DNA of 60,575 nucleotides from Hondaea fermentalgiana (lineage: Eukaryota; Sar; Bigyra; Thraustochytrida; Thraustochytriidae), in the NCBI GenBank assembly GCA_014084085.1, contig NPFB01000002.1:1-60575 (forward strand). Direction: 5' to 3'. Positions 36,201 through 45,743 of the stretch are shown piece after piece. Below the pieces are notes generated by a model. The model had not been told where the DNA came from. It made no database searches and worked only from the letters and a program-made list of their open reading frames with translations. The position numbers and the translations under genes were made by a program. The stretch's first letter is position 1, and each line of letters opens with the position of its first letter.

Positions 36201-39200
36201 GTACCTCTTGGCCGCGGTGAGACGTGGACACCTTGACTCAATCAACATTATTCTCTCTCACTCCGCCCAGTACGACGGCGCTGACCTCAACGCGACCGAT
36301 CGCCAGGGCCGCTCTGGACTCTCCATCGCTGTGCTAGGGGGTCATTATGCCACTGCGCGTCACTTGCTGGCGCTCCATGTGGATGCAAACGTTCAGGACC
36401 ACAACGGCTTCACTGCGCTCGCATTCGCCGCCTATGTTGGCAACGTGGAGATGCTCAAGCTCCTCGTCGAGTCAGAGGTCGACGTGAATGTGCTCATACC
36501 AGACCATCTCGGTTTCACAGCTGTACACCACGCTGCGGCCAGAGGCCACTCCGATGCATGCGAGTACTTGGTGAAACATTTGCAGCAGCTTTACCAGGCT
36601 GACGAGGTCGTCAATCTCAACCTCAACGGCGTCGCCTCTCTGGGTTTGACAAAGAAGATTTTGGAACAGTCGAGCCAAGATACGAGTGAGCCTCCTCAAG
36701 GCAGTGATGAGTCTTCCTATAAGCTTACACGCAGTTCCCAAGAATTCCTCCGCCCAATCGAGTCGCCAAATGCGCTGACTGGAACGCAAGACGGTGTCGA
36801 TCCTGTCGACAAGGGCAACGATGGTGACAAGGAAGGAGACTCACCAAACAAAGAGCGACAAGGCTGGGGTGTCTTGGCGCCAAGACTTCCCAAAGCTTCG
36901 GTGTTTCCCCTGGGCCGCGGCGAGACGGATCGGCGTTTCAATGGCCCGAGGCTCTCCAAGTACTCGCCTCTCTCGCTCGCAGTTCAAAGCGGTCAACTTG
37001 GCACCGTCGAGACGCTCATCCGACTCGCCGCCAACCCGATTCTGGAAGAAGATCCAGAGCTGCATGACGTGACGTACTCTTCCTACTACCGAGCTCTCGC
37101 TCAACATATTCGCATTGGCGACGATGTCCAGTGTGTATGCGCAGAAATTCAGGACCGGACCTTTGCCTGGACATTTCGAGCTGCAGGTCTTTCGCGGGCG
37201 TACCATCGCAAGTCCACGCGTGGTATCGAAGAGGTCGCCGCACCCAAACCCGTGGTCACGCAGCAGACGCACAGTTTCGAGCGCTGCCTTCCCGAAGTTC
37301 TGGCAGGTAAGAGCCTGCGCGAACTCCAACTCATACTCAGAGACCTCGAAGCGCGTTTTTCGGACTCGACGAGAATGATCGACATGCTCAACCGTGCGCT
37401 TCCGGTGCGTCGCTGGCGCAACCAGCACGCCACCTGGCATTTTTTTCGCGAAACCACGGTCCTCATGGCCCTACTCATTGTTTTTGCCATGATGGTCCCG
37501 CTCGCTCCAGACTATGACGTCGCCTCAGAGCGCGCCTGGCGCGTTAGCGTCGTCAGCGAGCTCCGCAACAGTCTCGACAATGTCGACTCGTTTTCAAGCA
37601 TGCAAGACTGGATCATCGAAGAGTTTCCAAAGATGCTGCGCTTCACAAACGAGGAAGGACTTTCAATTCTTGAGTTCAACCGTGTCATTGGTGCCATTCG
37701 CACGCAGCAAACCGTGAATTTTGTGCTGAGCAGTCATCTGTCGTGGACACAGGTTAGCAAGGTCGATATAAAGTCGATCCCGAGCAATGTCACCTCGGCA
37801 CTCATTCCTCAGCGGCCCATCCCAGCCATGAAGCTTGCGCTCCAAGAGCACGCCCAACTCACTGACACGGATGGTCTCGAAAGTTTCGTAATGGAAATGA
37901 ACGTGCACAATCCCCTGCACAACTTGCACGGCATTATCGATATCGGCATCTCCACATCGTACTTTGGTAGTTCGACGGTGAGCGTTTCCGTCAACGAGTT
38001 TCGCATTGACTATGGTCGCTTCCCACCGTCGCGCGCATTTCAAGTCACGCTCTTGGCCATGGTGAGCGTGTTGCTTCTATTGCTGGCGCGGTTCAAAAAG
38101 TACCGGACGCGCAAGACTCCCGCTCTGCTTGTCATTGCCGTTTGTCTGCTCATTGGAGTACTTGCCGTCGATCTCGTGGCCTTCAACAACACGCGGAATC
38201 TCAAGGAAAGCCTCGGCCGCGACGATTTTGTGTCGTGGCACCCGCATCTCAGAGTCTTGCAGATGGAGCGCAGAACAGTGGCGGCACTCTTTTTCCTTAG
38301 CATCATTCCCTTGCTTCAGTCTGCGCGAGCCATTCCCAACATCGGACCCGTGGTCGTAGCGCTGATCAATACGTTTGGAAATCTTGCTGTCCGCATCTAT
38401 CTGGTCGTGGTTGCTGCGGCCTGCTTTCTGCTTAGTTTCACCTTTCACGTAGGATTTGGTAGCAGCGTGGCGGCTTGGAGCACGGTGCCAGGGACGTTTT
38501 ACTCGCTCTTTTACACGCCCTTTATCGAGACTTGGGATCCGTATGACACGATTGGATCCGAGTCGTGGTCGGGCATCATTGCCGCAGCGTGCTTCATTCT
38601 CTTTGCGACAATCAATCTGAACCTGCTCATTGCAATTGTTACCGATGTGTATCCCAAGGAACGCGAGGCGAGCGACTCGATGTGGGAACAGCTCGTCACG
38701 GCAGGGATCGAAATGCGTCTACGTGCATACAATAAGCGCCGCTTTCATCTGCATACTGCTGAAATCTCCTATTGGGATCCCGCAAAGATCCTCCCAGATG
38801 CAGCGCAGCGTGAATCCTCGTCTTCATCCGCATCCTCGACATCAAATGCATTTCCGGGGCAAATTGTTGGATCCGAGGACAAAACGACCTCAGAGGCGCT
38901 GAACGCGCAGTTTCAATTGAGGCAAGGTGCCATGGACGAGCCGAGTGTCTCAGCGTTGTCTCCAGGAACAGCGCGCCCTCCCGTCCCCACATCAGATTCC
39001 TTTTACTCCTCCTCGACGACAACACTGCAGGCGGGTCCCACCAGTTGCGACCGTGCGTTGGAAAGACAGAGCTCAAGACTTGAAGCGCTTGAGCGCAAGC
39101 TCAATCTTGTGCTAGACCAGCTCACGCATGTTACGCAAACACCAGGTCCCACGTCTTCATCCGAGCCTGCACAAAGTATACCAGAAGCAGCCAAAAGCGT

Positions 39201-39624
39201 ATTGCAAACAAGTCGTACACTTGCACCCAAGAGTGCACCAGCAGCAGAGCCTCCTATAGCTACAGCAGCAAAAGATCGAGAAGACAAGCCTTCCGAAAGC
39301 CATTGGCCTATCTTAAACATCCCTTCCAAAGACCTCGATAGCCCAAAGCTCGCCGCCAAGACGCCTTCGCCCAAGAGCCAGCCAACGGCTCGGGCTGAAG
39401 ACGATCGCTTGCGCAACCTCATCAGGGATGCATTGGCCAATGGCCCGGCAAGGCTGAGCATGATCAAGGATTCTGTTATTGATCGCGGCTGGAGCTGGGA
39501 TCGCGCGAGGGAATTGCGGCGCGATATGGGTGTTCTTCAGCATAAGCAAACTCTGGAAAACGGGCAGGTCGTGCGTATGTGGGAGTACGCCGTCACCAAA
39601 GCCGCTGCTTCTCCATCGAAATAA
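33277..39624 (+). CDS. Nicotinamidase-like/ankyrin/UBR-like/RyR/polycystin-like channel protein
   Basis: The 2,115-residue single-exon protein starts in strong context (GCCATGG). Residues about 28-200 form an isochorismatase fold closest to nicotinamidase: LRWHPARHCSFVQNHP (metal loop), IVFTGTDPRRDAYSAF and ELYICGDSDAVRFTAMDA. The triad is lost (Asp to His, Lys to Thr, Cys deleted). Ankyrin repeats span about 295-580. A UBR-box-like Cys/His cluster lies at about 632-692 (FVYHCASCNIDVCLVCRERC). Two RyR repeats follow (HNVWCKIKLEQGWQYSRTRDD at about 736, HEVWAREKINQGWRY at about 868), then more ankyrins (about 970-1120). From about 1388 comes a six-helix channel with a long S1-S2 loop, as in polycystins, and pore/S6 LNLLIAIVTDVYP near 1780. 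A coiled coil and a short winged-helix-like end close the protein. It is probably a cation channel gated by cytosolic ligand; the ligand is unknown. Confidence 0.85.
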   Translation: MAAPNLKHIPLAEGSAKVSNMFRARDRSALVIVHAQEDVVAHATNREQALSRLDRLQDSVYFPSTFVVLRWHPARHCSFVQNHPGADIGEVRYLFELGDTQRLRNEECVAGTFGVTPLRLEVSNHIVFTGTDPRRDAYSAFKDAGSEKLTSLYKILHAKAIDELYICGDSDAVRFTAMDACSFLDKARIHIVTDACVQNATSLSRPIGTEDSHNSQYHVRYSHVDDIIASFAPPPSPMSSPKPSPGAARNFSFDGTRVNSELSISLLDESVLMLAGSSGSLLTARRLAEVPDINAPSSLCGRTVLHACCWSGNVGAIDTLCAARPEIDPTCLDNNGFTPLALALLFAPREARVEVTKRLLAVSPKLRAKIPMQRFAPHQQTALMIASENGDAEVVDLLLEVDDSEDHIRCIDACGRSAIMLSLSQETESHNRVSRLLFERIPLHSRISLLEASDNGGWNALHYSARSGAFAHLSWPTLLGNASYLSALPVNALTQGAFTFLHLAAANGKFEVIRTLVELSKDGEHPFDRLADIIKVNLTVNAPLARTVREQRKTELDLAIQHGHLETARMLLRIGCHASANRGYMQELLHRLVLMGDVEACENILAFPMENEIRIDHALVSLTKRIEAPEVCTSRCSDFKPVLQFVYHCASCNIDVCLVCRERCHASCAQSITPKGFGLALCGCSSRNRWACHASTSIDPRERAAMAFDPTPLDTSIVRLSASTESLARRLARNMHNVWCKIKLEQGWQYSRTRDDARKLHPALVPFENLAPEDAKYNTHMCQETVKLIILLGFRLESPSETQLANQSKTSPSNVLTSRSRQDSLKYAEEQWDESKPGCAPIDTTKAPDTLSKHLEDLIRCISVNSHEVWAREKINQGWRYAPQRNIARNLKLNPSLVPYVQLHEDERNALREGVEQTIKSIMSLGWHIEPLSEVATANTLRRTQQRAERASVDMTCERIAYHNVDEMRVQLLSSYLLAAVRRGHLDSINIILSHSAQYDGADLNATDRQGRSGLSIAVLGGHYATARHLLALHVDANVQDHNGFTALAFAAYVGNVEMLKLLVESEVDVNVLIPDHLGFTAVHHAAARGHSDACEYLVKHLQQLYQADEVVNLNLNGVASLGLTKKILEQSSQDTSEPPQGSDESSYKLTRSSQEFLRPIESPNALTGTQDGVDPVDKGNDGDKEGDSPNKERQGWGVLAPRLPKASVFPLGRGETDRRFNGPRLSKYSPLSLAVQSGQLGTVETLIRLAANPILEEDPELHDVTYSSYYRALAQHIRIGDDVQCVCAEIQDRTFAWTFRAAGLSRAYHRKSTRGIEEVAAPKPVVTQQTHSFERCLPEVLAGKSLRELQLILRDLEARFSDSTRMIDMLNRALPVRRWRNQHATWHFFRETTVLMALLIVFAMMVPLAPDYDVASERAWRVSVVSELRNSLDNVDSFSSMQDWIIEEFPKMLRFTNEEGLSILEFNRVIGAIRTQQTVNFVLSSHLSWTQVSKVDIKSIPSNVTSALIPQRPIPAMKLALQEHAQLTDTDGLESFVMEMNVHNPLHNLHGIIDIGISTSYFGSSTVSVSVNEFRIDYGRFPPSRAFQVTLLAMVSVLLLLLARFKKYRTRKTPALLVIAVCLLIGVLAVDLVAFNNTRNLKESLGRDDFVSWHPHLRVLQMERRTVAALFFLSIIPLLQSARAIPNIGPVVVALINTFGNLAVRIYLVVVAAACFLLSFTFHVGFGSSVAAWSTVPGTFYSLFYTPFIETWDPYDTIGSESWSGIIAAACFILFATINLNLLIAIVTDVYPKEREASDSMWEQLVTAGIEMRLRAYNKRRFHLHTAEISYWDPAKILPDAAQRESSSSSASSTSNAFPGQIVGSEDKTTSEALNAQFQLRQGAMDEPSVSALSPGTARPPVPTSDSFYSSSTTTLQAGPTSCDRALERQSSRLEALERKLNLVLDQLTHVTQTPGPTSSSEPAQSIPEAAKSVLQTSRTLAPKSAPAAEPPIATAAKDREDKPSESHWPILNIPSKDLDSPKLAAKTPSPKSQPTARAEDDRLRNLIRDALANGPARLSMIKDSVIDRGWSWDRARELRRDMGVLQHKQTLENGQVVRMWEYAVTKAAASPSK

Positions 39625-39683
39625 GTGAAGAGAAAGCTGCGCTGCTTCGAACAGATAGAAAATAGGTCTACGATTATTCACTG

Positions 39684-40169
39684 TTAGATGATGCCTCTGA
39701 ACCGTGCCTTGGATGTTTGCGCTGAGTTCTGACCAGACTTGTCAAATGAGCCAGCGATGCAAGCAGAGTCCGCGTCAAGGTGCGCAACATGAAGAAAATT
39801 TCGCGTTGCTGGCGTTCGATTTAGCCATCCTTGGAACTTGCTGTTGACCCCATGTGCTTTGATGTGGAGGTAGATCTCGGGTGGTACATGCAATGCAGTT
39901 TGGCATATTACCTCGCCAGAGACCTCAAAGGGAACTTGGGCCTCAAAGGGGGACGTCCCAGATTTCTTGAAGGCTTTTGCAATACGCGTTTCTACAGCGT
40001 CTTGAGTGCCCGGTGTTTGTGGCTGTCGAGAGAGGGAAGAAGAAGAAGAAGAAGAAGAAGAAGAAGAAGAAGAAGAAGAAGAAGAAGAAGGTGAAGGAGA
40101 TAGAGGTGGAGATGGAGGTGAACTTTGCTCACGCTTGGTCTGCAAAGTGTCTATTGAAGGTACTGGCGC

Positions 40170-40211
<42 letters not shown>

Positions 40212-43200
40212 AGGTGGTGGTGATCCTGTAGGACGATGCTCCATTGGAGGGGCCAGCGACGCAGACGAAATTGCTCGACGAAAACTAGGTGGAGATGTTG
40301 ACGGTGTGCTCCTTGCAAGCTCCTGACTCGTTTGCGTTGCCATGGTGGCTTTTCTTACATGCTTGATTCGATGTCGGTGCATCCTTGACGTTTCCGTAGT
40401 CGTCGGATGCGGCATGAGAAGAGGCGGCAAACTCTCAATCTCAGATGGCATTGAAGACAGCGGACGTGGTTTGGCTCGTGGTGGCGTGCTTGGTCTCAAT
40501 GGCAGATTATCACGTGGCGCAACATCCAAGTCATCAACAGGTTCTCGAAGCGTGCTGGTGGCCAAAGGTGCATGACGCACGCGAAGCAGAAACCTCCGTG
40601 CGGCAATTCCTGACGCTGCAGTGGGCTCGTCTTCGCTCTGAATGCTCTGCTCATCGTCGCTTCTGCTCTGTTCATCGTTCCCAACTTCGTGGACTTCTTC
40701 GTCGCTGTCTTCGCCACCTCCAGGTTTACCCTGGCCCAGACCCATGTTCGAGATAGAAAATGTTTGAGTCAGAGCTTGTAACTCTTCTGTCGTTGGTCGT
40801 GCCGCAAGTGCACCTGCAATGTCTTCAAGGCGAGCAGCAAAGCCCCCGAGTGCATCGTGAAGTCTTGTCTCCTGCCGAACCTCTGCGTCGCGCTGTCTGG
40901 AATGCACGCGCTCAAGAGCCTTACACATGTCTTCATACTGGTCACGTAAGCGTCCGAGTATCTCGTGGGCTCTCTCGTCCGCAAGAGGCCGCGCGCGATC
41001 CTTTTGCAAAATACTTTGCTCAGCCTGAGGCCTTTGCTCAGCTTGAGGCCTTGAGAAAATCCAAGGGCTGGGATCGTCCGCGCTCGGACTTTCGCTCTCG
41101 CTTGCGGAAAAGTCCACATCCGAATGGCTACTCTCATCCTCATTTTCACAGCTTTCGGGTGCCGAGGTTGGATACGATCGAATACTTGCAATTTCGCTGC
41201 TTTCCGAGCCCGCGTCAACGCGAAGATCGTCAAGAAGCAACTCATGCTCTTCTTCTGTCGGGTCAGATACTTGCGAGGCTTGCGTCAGTTCTTCCATAGA
41301 TAGACTTTCGTCAACGGTTCGACTCCTTTCGAGGTCGCCGTCGCCTTGATGGGGTCTTGCATCGTTTGCAGATCCACTTGCGGTATCGAACGGTTCGCGG
41401 CTGCTTGAAGATAGCGATTCGGGTGGCGTTGATGGTGAGGCTATGAGACTACCCCCGACCTGGTCGGACGAAACCTCAGCGGGAACGTCGACTTGAAGCT
41501 TGGACGCCGATGGAGATTTGTGATGGCTCTTTTCGTTTTCAAGAGAAGTTGGCCCTCCGAGCAGAACGTCCATTATTTCGACGAAGCGCTGATCTCCAGT
41601 TTCGGCGCACTTGACCATCTCCTCTCCGGGAAGATACTGCGTCCTCCCATGCGAGCGCAAAAAGTCAGACAGCTGGGGATTGGTTTTTTGTGAAGTGGTA
41701 ATGCGCCAGAATTGAAGAGCTAGACTTTGTAGCAAGGGCCGCCAAGCTGCGACAAAGGGCGAAATGGGGACATCGTCTCCGCATAAAACATTGCGCCACG
41801 TCATTTTGCATCCTGAAGTCCACGCGAGAAGCAGTGCGAGTTTGCCAATGAAAATAGCCGGGTGAACTCTGCGAGACTGATTGACGTTGACTCTTTGAGC
41901 TGAAAATGCAAAGCGGTCGACTTTGTCCTCGAAAACGGCCATGTCCAGGTCAACGAGAAGGATCCAAAGAAGCGCCATACACACTGCATCGGACTCTTTG
42001 GAGGTCTGCACGTGCAAAACAATGCGTGCGCAAGATTGGAGGTCGCGGACAACGAGCTGAGCGACAAGCTGGCGTTGAAAAATATCGGCGCGCTGCGAAG
42101 CTTCAAAGCGAGCGCGGACAGCCGAATGGGCAAGCGCGCTCAATGCGTGTCGCGGGTCTCGCGTCGAAGCAAGCACGCGATGGGCGATGTCAACGCCGTC
42201 AGCGGTCGCCAGGAACATGCCGGCCAGAGCCGGGTTCCAATCTGTCACGCGCTTGCTCTGGCGCGCAAGGAGACCGAGATCGAGCCAGCGGACGGACCTG
42301 CGTGTGAGGTGGGCACATGGACTCGGTACGGCAGCAAGATTTGGGTCGTTGAGAAATTCTGCGGCCATGACGGTGCCCAGAAGTCGAAGGGCGCCTTGAT
42401 GAGCAGCCCGAGATTCCGCGTGCGCCCACCAGGTCCGTGCTGCCATGATCGCCTCTTTGAGATGCATGCGGCGAAGAAGGAGACACATGAGCGGATAGCT
42501 GCCGTCTGGATCTCGAGCATATGCAGCTTCGGCGTCCTCATATTGACCTGCAAGGAAATAATCGTCGCCTGAAGGAACATGTGCATGCGCCAGTCTGTTT
42601 CCTCGGAGTTCTTCCGCACCAATTTCGACGTTGGCTCTTCGCGAATGCCGGGACTCGATGCGTTGCGCATCCCAGGCGACTTTACGCTGCTGCACGTATG
42701 CGAGCACAGCACGCGCCAATGCTTCATGTTCAGTCGAGGCAGCGTCTTTCGCAGCATTGCCTAGATCGGTCCACTGGCGGTCAAAGATTGTTCCATCCGA
42801 TGCCGTTGCTTCTGCTGCAGCGTGCCGGAGCGAGGCTTCGGCAAAGCGCAAAAGGTGCAAGGCCAAATGAAAGTGTTCATCGCGCACGAGGCTGCGCACC
42901 ATGTGTTCTGTGAGCATGACCGCATGTCGCGCACCTTGCGCGTGAGCCTGAGCGAGAGAGATAGCATGCGAGGCAGCCGCGAGGGCCTCGCGCGGCTGGT
43001 CTGCGAGAGCACGACGCACGGCATGTGCAGTGCAACGTGCCACAGTTGAGGCGAGCGCACGTTCTGCGGGTGTCCATACGAGTGGCCCCGCAAATGTGCA
43101 CAGCGCCCACGCTTGCAACGCCCGCTCCACGTCGGATGAGTGTTTCGAGGCCGCTAAGCCTCGCACCGTGGGGGACAAATTGTTTGCTGCATTATCAAGA

Positions 43201-44684
43201 CCACTCTTTTGACATTGTTGGAAAAACGAAAGTGCGTCTTGGTCCTCTGAACGGTGCGCCTCGCCGGGTAAGCGCTCAATGAGCGCCCGCGCAACCGAAA
43301 TGAAGGAATGGCCGAAACGAAGTGACGTGCGAACGCGCTGGGCGAGACGATGACCAGGGAGCATGAGGTGAACGAGGTTACGATTTCCGTCACACCATGT
43401 GATTTCAGGCAGACTTGCGTGTCTTGCAAGAGCGAAATGAGGGTCAATCTTGCCGCTTGCTTCAAAAGGCTCGAGGCTGCGGAAAAAGAGCCGAGTGGCG
43501 AATCGCGGCCCGTGTGGTGTTGCTGCCAGCGCAATCGGGGTTCCACCACCCGTAAAGACACAGAGAGATCCGTCGGAAAGCGTCAACGCAATAAAAGTTG
43601 CATCAAAGGTCCAGCAAAGGTCACATACACGTAAAGAGATGGCTTCCTGAGCAGACAAGCGTAAGGCCTCTTTGAGAGAGACAACGATGGCCTGGGTTGT
43701 TTGTGCAGAGGCAATAAGGAGCGTCGGGTCCCTCTGCGTGTTTGAAGCAAAATTTACGGCGCAGGCCATCCGCTGGCCATCATTTTTCAAAGTTTGCACA
43801 GCGAGTCTGACCGAATGCACTGCATCGGCTCCAACCTCACGATGCGGAAGCGGTATTTGAAGGGCTCGTCCGTGTTCCCTAACGAACTCTGCGCGCCATG
43901 GGTCCCAGGCAGTTGCGAGGCAAGTGAGAGCAACAAGGGAACGCCTGCGCGCCACATCTGGGGAGACGAAAACTTGAGTGAGATTGACAGCAGTTCGCTC
44001 GGCATGAGTGGACAACCATTGAACTTTCGCGGCGCGGCAGCGCGCGCGATTCTCGGCGACGAGATGCCAAGCTGGACGCGCACGTTTTCGGGACATCAGC
44101 GGAACAGCCGGTTCGGACTCCTGAGGCGATGGCGGATGGTACATCCAGATTTGATTGCTTGGTGTTGAGAGGAGAACACAGCGAGCATTGTCGGAAATGG
44201 CGAGATGAACGGGAGCTGGATCGAGGGTCTCCGTTTTGGCGAGAGTCTCAGGGTAGGGGACTCTGGCGTAAAGTGGATGGTCAAGGTCATTTAGGTCAAA
44301 GATGTGGACCGCACGGTGATCGTGAAGTGCTGCGGCCGCGTAGCGCCCTGAGGTGGAGAGCGCGAGACAGGCGACCTTGCGAAGTTTGGTTTTTTGGCGA
44401 AAAACTTTGCTGGAGGCTGTCCCGGTATAGAGCGAATAGATGCGCGCCTCGCTCGATTTTTTGCAAGTGGCAACGATGGTGAGTTTACGAGAGTCTGGGT
44501 CCTTGGCGTTGCCAGGTGTGCTGGTTTGGCACTCGTGATGATGATGATACGCAATGGCCTCGACCTTTTTCCAGAGCCTGGGTTTGTTTACGGCAGCGGT
44601 CCCGGTCTCTATTTGATCATCATTGTCTGTGTCGCTGCGCCTTGGCTTGAGGCTTCTCGCCGCGTAGTGGACCTTGGCGAGCAT
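39684..44684 (-). CDS. Large protein with N-terminal WD40-like and helical regions, low-complexity C-terminus
   Basis: From the ATG at 44684 the product is about 1,666 residues. The frame stays open upstream to about 44813 without another ATG, so the true 5' end may be spliced or non-canonical. The first 500 residues have beta-propeller features (VACLALSTSGRYAAAALHDH, AVHIFDLND, VHLAISDNARCVLLSTPSNQ). An alpha-solenoid of Ala/Leu-rich helices follows (about 540-1010), resembling propeller-solenoid proteins of coat, ciliary or tethering complexes. The C-terminal third is disordered: acidic Ser/Glu stretches, a coiled coil around LERVHSRQRDAEVRQ, a Pro-run and a Ser-run encoded by trinucleotide repeats. 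No specific family was recognised, so function is not assigned. Confidence 0.75.
40036..40090. repeat. (GAA)n trinucleotide tract encoding poly-Ser
   Basis: About 18 consecutive GAA units lie on the plus strand. Read on the minus strand in the host frame they are TCT codons, giving a Ser homopolymer in the disordered C-terminus of the WD40-like protein. Confidence 0.9.
40171..40210. repeat. (GGC)n trinucleotide tract encoding poly-Pro
   Basis: About 13 consecutive GGC units lie on the plus strand. On the minus strand in the host frame they give CCG codons and a polyproline stretch just upstream of the Ser run. Confidence 0.9.
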
Positions 44685-45743
44685 CTCGGTTTTGCTCGAG
44701 ATGAGCGCGTTCTGCTCTGTCACGAGCCCGAAGGCGGCCGACGTGCGTAGAAGAAGCACGCGAGGCTCGTTCGTCCACGCGTACGCGCACGGCCCCGCCT
44801 GTCCGTCTGGGACTCACGGCCCCGGGCCGCCCACCGTCGGAGCGCGCCGCGAGCTCTTCCCGTCTTTGCATTAGCCTTCAAACGTCCGTTGCGAGGGCAG
44901 AGAGGGCTGCCGAGATTCCTGAAGTGAGTGTCTTTCATTCACCGCATGTTGAGATGGCGCGAAAAAAGAGAGAGGCGATTGACATGTGAGTGGGAGTGGA
45001 CGAGCTATGTCAGTCTCGTTTTCGCAGACCTACTCGCCATCGTAGCCGGAGTTCGGGGTGGAGAGCCGGGTGATGCAAGTGAAAGAGCGAGACGGATGGT
45101 GGATGTGTCGGCTTTTTGTCAGTCGTATACCATGGTATGGTATGGAAAAAGATGCTTGCAGAACACTTTGAGTCGCCTCATGCAGCGCAACGACAAGCGA
45201 ATCACTCTCGGAGATGGAAGGCGAGCGTCCAAGGAGGGTCAAAGGCATGTGAATCGCTGGCAGGCACATATGATCATAATCATTCTAGAAGGTCAGAAGC
45301 ACAATCGATGTTTGCGAGAACGAATGCGCGAGAAAAAAGCTTTGCTTGCCGAGGCTTTGCGTGTCGAGTGGTAGTCATCATCTGTCATCATCTGGAGCGC
45401 GAAGGTCTAAGCCATAACGTGTGGCACCTTGCGATCCGCGTCGCGTCGTGTTTGCTGTTTATCATCTCAAAAACTTGGTCTTTGGATCGATGGGTTGGTC
45501 GATCGGGGTCAGTCTGTCTTGAAGGCGGGGTCTCGGAGGCATGTCGTTCATGCGAGGGGTAAGTTGTGCTTTGCTTGCTTGCTTGCTTGCGTGATGTGCG
45601 CGCGTGCGTGAGACTTGTTGGAAAGTAGATTGATCGGTTGGTTGAAAGAAAGAATGAAAGGTTCGTAAAGTGCGGACTCTTGAAAAGCCAATACTGGCCA
45701 GCTGGCTAGCTGGCTGGGGAGGTGGCAGGCAGGCGTAGAAGGA
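44685..45743. other. Intergenic between two minus-strand low-complexity genes
   Basis: About 1 kb contains the promoter of the WD40-like gene and the 3' flank of the next gene. The first 130 bp are still open in the upstream gene's frame. A GCTT-type repeat lies at about 45570-45592. No independent gene was seen. Confidence 0.45.
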
